A DNA stretch of 6,756 bases, from contig CAMTPD010000079.1 in assembly GCA_947074265.1 (NCBI GenBank), positions 1 to 6,756 on the forward strand, written 5' to 3'. A program made the position numbers and the translations under genes. The notes under the pieces are model-generated. The model ran no database searches and had not been told where the DNA came from. It saw only the letters and a list, made by a program, of their open reading frames with translations. Positions 1 through 5,475 of the stretch are shown piece by piece. The stretch comes from an uncultured Porphyromonadaceae bacterium (GTDB taxonomy: Bacteria > Bacteroidota > Bacteroidia > Bacteroidales > CAMTPD01). Within the stretch, counting starts at the first letter, position 1. Each line of letters starts with the position of its first letter.

Positions 1-1824
1 CCCAACACTATAACTACGATAGCGCCAACGATCCACTCCGATTGTTTGGTGCAAATCAAAATCCACTCGGCTATAGTCTCCATCTGCTCCTAAGATTTTG
101 GGGATTCCTAATGCATACTCAACCGACAATGTTGGATATTTCGAGCGTATATATTCTTTGCGATGCCCCATCATTCTATAATACTGCTTCGGTGTCCATG
201 AAAACCCTAAAACAGGCGAAAATTCAGTATAGTTATGAAGTCGTATTGTTTTATACTCAATTGGTGCATCCGGATCGGCATTATAAACCTGCAATGAATC
301 AATCACTCTATTGATAGGCAAACGCTTGTGGTATATAATACCCGTACGCAATTCGAATCCGTTAAACAGTTCATACGTATTCTTCAAGTCTGCATAATAA
401 TCCGTATAATTAAACCGACCTAAATCGGGCAGTTGCTCTTGTGTATCATTGAGAATTTCTCGCACTTGATCCACAATCTTTGTACTATGAATACGGTTAC
501 CATTACCTATATTTATAGTAAGTCGACCAAATCGTTCCGGTTTATACATCCAATCACCAATAACCCGAAAAAACAACTCTTTTCGACCAAACACATAACC
601 AATATCGGGCCTAAAAACAAACGCTTGATCATTTTTAAAATGCTTTGTAACCCGAATAAACTGTCTTATTGAAATCCCATTTACTTTCGAATATCCCATA
701 TAAGCAGGATTCAGTATTCCGGAATACTTCAAAGACGTACTTTGATAATCGAAATTCGAGGTACTTATTATTTTGTCAGTCACTTTGAGATAATCTCGTA
801 TTTTGGAATTAGTTGCCGATGTATCGGATAACACCTCCTCCTTTCTTACCTTTTCTCGTTGCAAAATCTCAACCTCTTCGTTATCAAGCGGCTCAGGTCT
901 AATATTGTTCCAATAAACTGAATCCTCGATAATGGGGACAGAATCTGTCAAAATCGTAAACTTATCGGATAAATTATAACGATCGCCTTTAGCTTCGGGA
1001 GCCTCATCTACCTCAACACGTGTTACATCCTTATAATTATAGCTAATCAAATAATTGGTTTCCACAATATTACCCAGCATCACATAGCGAAGATTCAACT
1101 TTGATTTTTGAGGAAGCAAAAATGTATTGCTATCCATCCCAAAGTCGATATTTAAGTTGAATATAGCAAACTCTCTTCGTCCATATGTTTCGATACGAGA
1201 AAGCGTCCACAGTCCCGACACAACATATAAATTACCACGGATCAGATTCTGACTCCAAATCTTAGGATCAAAACGGATCTGATAAATCGTATACCCATCC
1301 TTCTCAAACTCACTCATACAAGTAAATCGGTAGAACTTAAAGGCATCTTTACAAAGCGGCATAATAACCTCATCATCATATGCCACCGGATTATAGACAT
1401 TAACGTTCACATATCGTAGCAAGTCGGCTCGTTGGTTGCGTCTCACCGCAGAAGATCCGTTTACAGCTTTTATGTCATGTACAAATGTATTAGGAGAGGT
1501 ATACTTCAAGTCTGTTTTCAACTCGAATAACGAAACCTTATTTTTCTTATCATAAGTATAAACCTCCGGAATATAATGAAACAATAAATTCTTCTTCAGA
1601 ATCTCAGATTTCCCTTTAATATAAACCTCTGCATCATAAGAAGATATTAACGAAGGGTAGTGTTGTGAGAATCTGATAACATTCTTCATTATGGAGTCTG
1701 CTCTGTTTGTTTTCTTAAACACAACACGTTTCTTAGCTAATGCCGAAGACGGTATTGAGGCAAAGACAAGTATAAAAAAGCAGAACAAACATATTATATT
1801 TCGATAATTACACGTATATTTCAT
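1..1824 (-). CDS. DUF5686-family outer-membrane protein, C-terminus beyond the window
   Basis: An uninterrupted 608-codon minus-strand frame runs from ATG at 1822-1824 to the left edge with no stop, so the C-terminus is missing. Residues 1-30 are a signal peptide: a few basic and polar residues, a Leu/Phe/Ile-rich core, and an ALA cleavage site before KK. The mature part opens with 'ADSIMKNVI' and continues with 'YDAEVYIKGK' (63-72), 'KYTSPNTF' (107-114), 'YWNNIRPEPL' (304-313) and 'SKYPTLSVEYALGI' (561-574). I recognise these as typical of DUF5686, a Bacteroidota family with a predicted C-terminal outer-membrane beta-barrel. The many alternating aromatic/polar stretches after residue 360 fit barrel strands. 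Many relatives carry a carboxypeptidase-regulatory-like beta-sandwich first; here the DUF5686 region starts directly after the signal peptide. The biochemical function is unknown. It is divergent from the Crp/Fnr regulator. By eye it is more AT-rich than the kdsA/miaA region. Family call fairly sure; function not assignable. Confidence 0.85.
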   Translation of the reverse strand, partial: MKYTCNYRNIICLFCFFILVFASIPSSALAKKRVVFKKTNRADSIMKNVIRFSQHYPSLISSYDAEVYIKGKSEILKKNLLFHYIPEVYTYDKKNKVSLFELKTDLKYTSPNTFVHDIKAVNGSSAVRRNQRADLLRYVNVNVYNPVAYDDEVIMPLCKDAFKFYRFTCMSEFEKDGYTIYQIRFDPKIWSQNLIRGNLYVVSGLWTLSRIETYGRREFAIFNLNIDFGMDSNTFLLPQKSKLNLRYVMLGNIVETNYLISYNYKDVTRVEVDEAPEAKGDRYNLSDKFTILTDSVPIIEDSVYWNNIRPEPLDNEEVEILQREKVRKEEVLSDTSATNSKIRDYLKVTDKIISTSNFDYQSTSLKYSGILNPAYMGYSKVNGISIRQFIRVTKHFKNDQAFVFRPDIGYVFGRKELFFRVIGDWMYKPERFGRLTINIGNGNRIHSTKIVDQVREILNDTQEQLPDLGRFNYTDYYADLKNTYELFNGFELRTGIIYHKRLPINRVIDSLQVYNADPDAPIEYKTIRLHNYTEFSPVLGFSWTPKQYYRMMGHRKEYIRSKYPTLSVEYALGIPKILGADGDYSRVDFDLHQTIGVDRWRYRSYSVG

Positions 1825-1843
1825 CCAGAATGGTTTCTTACTA

Positions 1844-1851
1844 CAAGTATA
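1844..1851 (-). promoter_or_regulatory. weak candidate -7 box for the DUF5686 gene
   Basis: Read on the minus strand this is TATACTTG, one mismatch from the Bacteroidota -7 consensus TAnnTTTG, 19 bases before the start codon. No TTTG-like -33 element lies at the usual spacing. It is the only near-match I see in the gap in this orientation, so it is a weak candidate. Confidence 0.2.
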
Positions 1852-2023
1852 AAAAAAAAGAAGCCAAAAGGTTTGTCTTTCCGTCTTAAAATGAATACTT
1901 ATTTATATCAAGCATATGAGAAAAGAAACATAAAAGACCGTCCCCTTTGTATTTATTGTGATTAAGAATCGATTATATAGCATTTTTGTAGATCTAATCA
2001 GATGGATTTAGAATAAAAAGATA

Positions 2024-2031
2024 TACATTTG
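2024..2031 (+). promoter_or_regulatory. -7 promoter box (TACATTTG) of the Crp/Fnr gene
   Basis: TACATTTG matches the Bacteroidota primary-sigma -7 consensus TAnnTTTG exactly and ends 28 bases before the start codon. Transcription should begin a few bases downstream, giving a leader of roughly 20-25 bases. No good -33 TTTG is seen 17-23 bases upstream, so only half of the promoter is supported. The following TGCTT is also found after the miaA box. Confidence 0.5.
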
Positions 2032-2059
2032 TGCTTTAGAGCTATGTTTTATAACAGAT

Positions 2060-2761
2060 ATGATAATATATCAAAAGAAAATAACCGACTTATCTGCCAG
2101 TTTATCGGATGTATGGAGAGTACTATCTGATGACGACAGAAAAATCCTACGCAACAACTCAATTATTCAGCACTTCAAGAAAAACGAGTTGATCTATAGC
2201 GAAGGAGAAGAACCTCGTTTTATGATGTGTCTTCTAAGCGGAAAAGTAAAAATATTTAAGGAAGGTGTGGGTGGTCGCAATCAGATCATTCGCATGATCA
2301 AACCTATACAATATTTTGGTTATCGCGCAGCATTTGCCCAAGAAAACTATGTAACCAATGCTTCTGCATTTGAAAACTCAACCGTTTGCCTGATACCAAT
2401 GACTGTTGTGGAAGAGATCCTCAAAAACAACATTACCTTGGCACTATTCTTTATCAAGCAACTCTCTGTCGACTTAGGCATTGCAGACGAACGTACGGTA
2501 AACTTGACACAAAAGCACATCCGCGGCCGACTAGCCGAAGCACTCCTTTTCCTAAAAGAGAGTTATGGTGTAGAAGAAGACGGGGCAACGTTAAGTATCT
2601 ATTTGGCCAGAGAAGACATTGCGAACTTGTCAAACATGACAACCTCTAACGCTATACGAACATTGTCTAATTTTGTTACAGAAAATTTGATTACGATCGA
2701 TGGCCGCAAAATAAAAATCATTGACGAAGATCAGCTTCGTAAAATAAGTACACACGGATAA
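2060..2761 (+). CDS. Crp/Fnr-family transcriptional regulator
   Basis: A 233-residue protein, the usual size for Crp/Fnr regulators. Residues about 33-125 form a cyclic-nucleotide-binding-like beta-roll ('KKNELIYSEGEEP', 'LLSGKVKIFKEG', 'FGYRAAFAQENYVTNASAFE'). A dimerisation helix follows (about 128-150). Residues about 153-227 form the winged helix, with 'REDIANLSNMTTSNAIRTLS' (184-203) as helix-turn-helix and 'DGRKIKIID' (214-222) as wing. The Arg-Ser pair that binds cAMP phosphate in E. coli CRP is not visible. There are only two cysteines (57 and 110), too few for an Fnr-type [4Fe-4S] site, so the effector is unknown. The start is the first in-frame ATG after the -7 box; there is no clear Shine-Dalgarno, which is normal in this phylum. 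It is divergent from the DUF5686 gene, a possible target, and convergent with kdsA. Family sure; targets and ligand unknown. Confidence 0.93.
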   Translation: MIIYQKKITDLSASLSDVWRVLSDDDRKILRNNSIIQHFKKNELIYSEGEEPRFMMCLLSGKVKIFKEGVGGRNQIIRMIKPIQYFGYRAAFAQENYVTNASAFENSTVCLIPMTVVEEILKNNITLALFFIKQLSVDLGIADERTVNLTQKHIRGRLAEALLFLKESYGVEEDGATLSIYLAREDIANLSNMTTSNAIRTLSNFVTENLITIDGRKIKIIDEDQLRKISTHG

Positions 2762-2781
2762 CAACATATCCTTCATATAAA

Positions 2782-2827
2782 AAAAGAGCTCCGATATCTT
2801 CTTTACAGAAAAGATCGGAGCTTTTTT
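2782..2827. terminator. bidirectional rho-independent terminator shared by the Crp/Fnr gene and kdsA
   Basis: AGCTCCGAT (2787-2795) pairs with ATCGGAGCT (2814-2822). The stem extends outward through one G-U pair and four A-T pairs to about 14 bp, around an 18-base loop. On the plus strand it ends in a run of T (2822-2827). On the minus strand the A-run at 2779-2785 becomes a T-run. It lies 20 bases after the regulator's stop and 4 bases after the stop of kdsA, so it can end both convergent transcripts. Confidence 0.9.
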
Positions 2828-2831
2828 CATA

Positions 2832-3644
2832 TTATCGTATTGCCTTACGTATAGCAACTAACTTTTCGAGCAAAGCTTCGAGTTGATCTAGAGGAAGCAT
2901 ATTGGCACCATCCGACTTAGCGACCGACGGATTCTGATGTGTTTCGATAAACAAACCATCTACACCAACAGCAACTCCGGCCTTTGCTACAGTCTCGATC
3001 AAGCGAGGCAATCCACCCGTAACACCACTCGTTTGATTTGGTTGTTGCAACGAGTGCGTTACATCAAGCACTACCGGATAACCAAACGATTGCATCTCAG
3101 GAATACCACGGTAATCTACAATCAAATCCGTATAACCAAACGTAGTACCACGCTCAGTAATCATCACTTTATCATTTCCGGCATCTGCAACCTTTTGTAC
3201 GGCAAATTGCATTGCACCCGGAGATAAGAATTGTCCTTTCTTGATGTTTACAACTTTACCGGTTTTTGCTGCCGCAACAAGCAAATCTGTCTGGCGACAA
3301 AGGAAAGCCGGAATTTGTAAAACATCTACATACTTAGCAGCAAGTGCAGCTTCTTCATTCTCGTGTATGTCCGTTACCGTTGGAATGTCAAAACGCTCGC
3401 CTACTTTCTTCAAGATCTCAAGCGCTTCCTCATCACCGATACCTGTAAACGAATCGAGACGCGAGCGGTTGGCCTTGCGGTACGAACCCTTAAAAATAAA
3501 CGGTATTTCAAGGCGATCGCAAATTGCAACAATCTTTTCGGCAATATCCATTGCCATCTCTTCGCCTTCGATCACACACGGGCCGGCCATCAGAAAGAAG
3601 TTTCCACTGTCGGTATGCTTTAGTTTTTCTAGGAATTTATTCAT
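2832..3644 (-). CDS. kdsA: 3-deoxy-8-phosphooctulonate synthase (Kdo-8-phosphate synthase), metal-dependent type
   Basis: KdsA condenses phosphoenolpyruvate with arabinose-5-phosphate to give Kdo-8-phosphate, the precursor of the Kdo sugar of lipopolysaccharide. It acts in the cytosol. The 270-residue length is normal for the family. Visible family signatures are 'AGPCVIEG' (20-27), 'FKGSYRKANRSR' (51-62), 'DVLQIPAFLCRQTDL' (107-121), 'NIKKGQFLSP' (133-142), 'ITERGTTFGY' (162-171), 'DVTHSLQQPN' (194-203) and 'GLFIETHQNP' (230-239). Cys23, His197, Glu234 and Asp245 sit at the metal-ligand positions of the Aquifex aeolicus enzyme (Cys11, His185, Glu222, Asp233) with identical spacing. The metal-independent E. 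coli enzyme has Asn in place of that Cys. The gene starts 18 bases after miaA stops, with only a weak AAGAAA upstream of the ATG, so it is probably co-transcribed with miaA. The shared hairpin ends it. Confidence 0.97.
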   Translation of the reverse strand: MNKFLEKLKHTDSGNFFLMAGPCVIEGEEMAMDIAEKIVAICDRLEIPFIFKGSYRKANRSRLDSFTGIGDEEALEILKKVGERFDIPTVTDIHENEEAALAAKYVDVLQIPAFLCRQTDLLVAAAKTGKVVNIKKGQFLSPGAMQFAVQKVADAGNDKVMITERGTTFGYTDLIVDYRGIPEMQSFGYPVVLDVTHSLQQPNQTSGVTGGLPRLIETVAKAGVAVGVDGLFIETHQNPSVAKSDGANMLPLDQLEALLEKLVAIRKAIR

Positions 3645-3662
3645 ATCGTTTCTTATTTATCT

Positions 3663-4580
3663 TTATTTGATAAGCAGATCTTTCACTGCATCTATTTTCT
3701 CATCGGTCGGCATCTGCGCATCGAGCCAATGAATGGTAAAACCTCTACGCTCCATACCTCTAAACCAAGTCATTTGTCGCTTAGCAAACTGATGTATAGA
3801 GACCTCCAATTGCGACACCATTTCGTCAAAAGTCAATTGTCCCGTTACATAAAGCGTCAGATACTTATACTCCAATCCGTAGTAAATAAGATCTTCGGGA
3901 GCTACCCCCTGAGCAAGAATACCGCGCACCTCATCTACCATTCCTTCATCGAGGCGATCGCGAAGACGTTTCGATATCTTGGCACGGCGTAGATCTCGAT
4001 CTATCGAAATACCGATAGTAAGACTGTTGAGCGGATCAAACTCTCGCTCTACAACCGGATTGTTTTTATAATATTCTTCAATCTCAATTGCGCGAATTGC
4101 TCGCTTGGCTGTATCTACATCGGTTTTGTTATGCAATGTTTTGTAGCTCGCAAGCATTTCTTCAAGCTCTGTCAGTGTCTTATCTTGCAAAGCTTCACGC
4201 AACGGTTTGTTCTCCGGAACTTCGAGCAATTTATATCCTTTCAGTACCGACTCTACATACAATCCGGTACCTCCACACAAAACAGGAAGTATTCCGCGAG
4301 ACTTAATATCTTCGTATGCTTTGAAGAAATCGTGCTGATACTCGAATACATTGTATTTGTAGCCGGCATCGCATATATCAATCAGATGATAAGGCACCTG
4401 CACACCATTCACAACATAATCGGCAAGATCTTTTCCTGTCCCGATATCCATACCTCGATATACCTGACGCGAATCGCCGCTTAGTATCTCCGAGTGCATA
4501 TCGGCTGCCAACGCTGCCGCAAAAGAAGTTTTGCCCGAAGCCGTTGGCCCTATTATTGTAATTAAATCGTATTTTGCCAT
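3663..4580 (-). CDS. miaA: tRNA dimethylallyltransferase MiaA
   Basis: MiaA transfers a dimethylallyl group from dimethylallyl diphosphate to N6 of A37 in tRNAs that read codons starting with U. With the start at 4580 the protein has 305 residues, normal for the family. Visible are the P-loop 'GPTASGKT' (11-18), 'SGDSRQVYRGMDIGTGK' (34-50), 'VPYHLIDI' (62-69), 'GGTGLYVES' (103-111), 'AKRAIRAIEI' (158-167) and 'AKRQMTWFRG' (266-275). The frame is open back to an ATG at 4658, but that adds 26 non-family residues ahead of 'MAKYDLITIIG' and lies upstream of the -7 box at 4589-4596, so I reject it. The adjacent ATG at 4583 is equally possible. Odd: the usual GYK/GYR motif reads 'GLEYKYL' (235-241), and the T-R before xxAKRQ is I-H (262-263). 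This suggests the divergent MiaA copy known in Bacteroides. It leads into kdsA. Confidence 0.95.
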   Translation of the reverse strand: MAKYDLITIIGPTASGKTSFAAALAADMHSEILSGDSRQVYRGMDIGTGKDLADYVVNGVQVPYHLIDICDAGYKYNVFEYQHDFFKAYEDIKSRGILPVLCGGTGLYVESVLKGYKLLEVPENKPLREALQDKTLTELEEMLASYKTLHNKTDVDTAKRAIRAIEIEEYYKNNPVVEREFDPLNSLTIGISIDRDLRRAKISKRLRDRLDEGMVDEVRGILAQGVAPEDLIYYGLEYKYLTLYVTGQLTFDEMVSQLEVSIHQFAKRQMTWFRGMERRGFTIHWLDAQMPTDEKIDAVKDLLIK

Positions 4581-4588
4581 CATAAGCA

Positions 4589-4596
4589 CAAAGGTA
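4589..4596 (-). promoter_or_regulatory. -7 promoter box (TACCTTTG) of miaA-kdsA
   Basis: On the minus strand this is an exact TAnnTTTG match, ending 8 bases before the ATG at 4580 and 5 bases before the ATG at 4583. Transcription would then start almost at the start codon, giving a very short or absent leader. No -33 TTTG is present at 17-23 bases; the nearest TTTG upstream of the box (CAAA at 4625-4628 on the plus strand) is about 28 bases away. The box also argues against the upstream ATG at 4658. Confidence 0.45.
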
Positions 4597-4650
4597 CAAA
4601 ATAAGAGACAATATTGTGCGTCTGCAAACCATGAATACTTTGCACCGCTA

Positions 4651-4726
4651 CCATGCAAGGTTTCTGAAAAAAGCTCATTTACTTTTCACAAAAAGCTTAC
4701 TTGGTTTTTAGAAAAACCTTGCATGG
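4651..4726. repeat. 76-base imperfect inverted repeat (long hairpin) of unknown role
   Basis: The outer arms CCATGCAAGG (4651-4660) and CCTTGCATGG (4717-4726) pair perfectly over 10 bp. After a two-base bulge (4715-4716) the stem continues for about 10 bp, including one G-U pair (4661-4670 with 4705-4714). AAGCT (4671-4675) then pairs with AGCTT (4694-4698), leaving an 18-base loop. Without the bulge the outer perfect repeat is 13 bp. A smaller competing hairpin, GGTTTTT with AAAAACC (4703-4718), lies in the right arm. There is no strong T-run on either side, so it is not a standard terminator. It could be a structured RNA, a protein-binding dyad or a small repeated element; the sequence alone does not decide. 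Confidence 0.6.
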
Positions 4727-4732
4727 TTTATT

Positions 4733-4755
4733 TCGTGAATATACCACGATTTTTT
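4733..4755 (+). terminator. weak plus-strand hairpin followed by a T-run
   Basis: TCGTG (4733-4737) pairs with CACGA (4745-4749) around a seven-base loop, and six T follow (4750-4755). The stem is only 5 bp and no plus-strand gene leads into it. It would matter only if the preceding 76-base hairpin is transcribed on the plus strand. Confidence 0.22.
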
Positions 4756-4785
4756 ATATCCCTAACGAATCCGCCTCAACAAAAA

Positions 4786-4816
4786 AAGAGTGCTCCACGT
4801 TATGTGAAACACTCTT
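4786..4816 (-). terminator. rho-independent terminator of the outer-membrane barrel gene
   Basis: AAGAGTG (4786-4792) and CACTCTT (4810-4816) form a 7 bp stem. A possible inner CAC/GTG pairing (4796-4798 with 4804-4806) may extend it. On the minus strand the stem is followed directly by a T-run from the A-run at 4781-4787. It lies about 70 bases past the barrel gene's stop. The plus strand has no T-run after the stem, so it acts in one direction only. Confidence 0.8.
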
Positions 4817-4885
4817 CCTATATTTTAGATAAGCCTCTTATTGTATTTTGAAGCTTTCTTTGTTTTTGCCTTATAAAGCCTTTGA

Positions 4886-5353
4886 TCAAAAACGATATGC
4901 CAAACGCACACCGGCCATTACTTGATCAAACGATTTGATGCAGTTGTATTTAACCTCTACTCCCACCGAAATAATATCTGATGCATAAATCTCGGCACCA
5001 AGACCTAGGTTTACCCCAAAGCGAGTCTTATTGATATCGAGCGGAAGATCCCAGAATGAAAGGCTTAAACCTGCAAGCGGATAAAAACCAACCATCTCTG
5101 TAAGCGAAATCAAGTATTGCGCGTTTGCGTCGATCATTGCAGCACTGCGTCCGTGATGCTTAAACTGGTATGTAAACGACGGTGCAATACGAAATGCATC
5201 GGTAATACTATAATTATAGTCGATACCCCAATACATCGATTTGTTTCCAAAACCGTAACCTACGCTTGTACCTACAGACATATCGCCTCGTTGCTGAGCT
5301 TGAGCAGAAACCGCCATTACGATCAGCGTCATGAATAATAGTAACTTCTTCAT
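4886..5353 (-). CDS. small outer-membrane beta-barrel protein with signal peptide
   Basis: From the ATG at 5353 the protein has 155 residues. It opens with a clear signal peptide, 'MKKLLLFMTLIVMAVSAQAQ', with AQA as the likely cleavage site. The mature part of about 135 residues shows roughly eight alternating hydrophobic/polar strands, starting near 'MSVGTSVGYGF', 'SMYWGIDYNYSI', 'FRIAPSFTYQF', 'AAMIDANAQYLISL', 'VGFYPLAGLSLSFWDL', 'TRFGVNLGLGAEIYA', 'ISVGVEVKYNC' and 'QVMAGVRLAYRF'. It ends in Phe, the usual signal for outer-membrane insertion. Size and layout fit an eight-strand OmpX/OmpA-like barrel; ligand and role are unknown. An upstream ATG at 5374 would add seven residues (MNIKNKR) and would sit only 5 bases from the -7 box, so 5353 is preferred, giving a leader of about 20 bases. 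It has its own -7 box and terminator, though read-through from the S1-domain gene is possible. Confidence 0.85.
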   Translation of the reverse strand: MKKLLLFMTLIVMAVSAQAQQRGDMSVGTSVGYGFGNKSMYWGIDYNYSITDAFRIAPSFTYQFKHHGRSAAMIDANAQYLISLTEMVGFYPLAGLSLSFWDLPLDINKTRFGVNLGLGAEIYASDIISVGVEVKYNCIKSFDQVMAGVRLAYRF

Positions 5354-5379
5354 TCTCTTATTTTTTATATTCATTGTGA

Positions 5380-5387
5380 CAAAGATA
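5380..5387 (-). promoter_or_regulatory. -7 promoter box (TATCTTTG) of the outer-membrane barrel gene
   Basis: On the minus strand this is an exact TAnnTTTG match. It ends 26 bases before the preferred ATG at 5353 and 5 bases before the alternative ATG at 5374. No TTTG -33 element is visible at the expected distance. Its place supports the shorter protein, whose signal peptide is canonical. Confidence 0.5.
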
Positions 5388-5400
5388 ATAAAGATTGTAA

Positions 5401-5443
5401 GAAACTGTCTTTATTTTCATTTCGGTGAACTATTTTCAGTTTC
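5401..5443. repeat. 7 bp inverted repeat between the S1-domain gene and the barrel gene
   Basis: GAAACTG (5401-5407) and CAGTTTC (5437-5443) are perfect inverted copies. Inside them TTCA (5417-5420) can pair with TGAA (5426-5429). No T-run follows on the minus strand, so this is at best a poor terminator of the S1-domain gene. It lies just upstream of the barrel gene's -7 box, so an operator is also possible. Arms this short could occur by chance in AT-rich DNA. Confidence 0.25.
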
Positions 5444-5475
5444 CTTTATACTTATTCACGACTGCTGCAGATCCA

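Larger units (their letters stand above)
4584..4885. other. gene-free gap between miaA and the outer-membrane barrel gene
   Basis: I see no convincing protein-coding gene in these 302 bases. In order they hold the miaA -7 box (4589-4596), a long imperfect hairpin (4651-4726), a short hairpin followed by six T (4733-4755), and the minus-strand terminator of the barrel gene (4786-4816). The remaining stretch to 4885 is AT-rich, with no signal I can name. Confidence 0.7.

Noticed and set aside
42..672. Two plus-strand open frames (42-314 and 433-672) inside the DUF5686 gene
   Set aside because: They lie opposite a long uninterrupted minus-strand frame with a signal peptide and clear family motifs. 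Their translations show no domain and no promoter box precedes them.
1825..2059. Classical CRP operator (TGTGA-N6-TCACA) in the divergent gap
   Set aside because: TGTGA occurs at 1957-1961, but no matching TCACA follows at the right spacing.
3241..3732. 163-codon plus-strand open frame opposite kdsA and the end of miaA
   Set aside because: KdsA is certain on the other strand. The plus-strand product is Ser-rich low-complexity sequence, as expected from antisense reading of a coding gene.
4581..4658. Longer miaA with a start at 4658
   Set aside because: The 26 extra residues have no family counterpart, and the -7 box lies inside the extension. The P-loop stands at the normal distance from the start at 4580.
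4651..4726. Invertible promoter of the kind that flips Bacteroides surface genes
   Set aside because: The arms fit the idea of inverted repeats, but the enclosed 50 bases contain no TAnnTTTG box in either direction, no recombinase gene is near, and the neighbour is a housekeeping gene. Reads spanning both orientations would be needed to revive it.
4531..4851. Plus-strand 106-codon open frame across the miaA start and the gene-free gap
   Set aside because: It overlaps the start of miaA, runs through the hairpin and the barrel gene's terminator, and has no recognisable domain or promoter.
5354..5374. Longer start of the outer-membrane barrel protein at 5374
   Set aside because: It would put seven residues ahead of a canonical signal peptide and leave almost no leader after the -7 box. 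It cannot be fully excluded.
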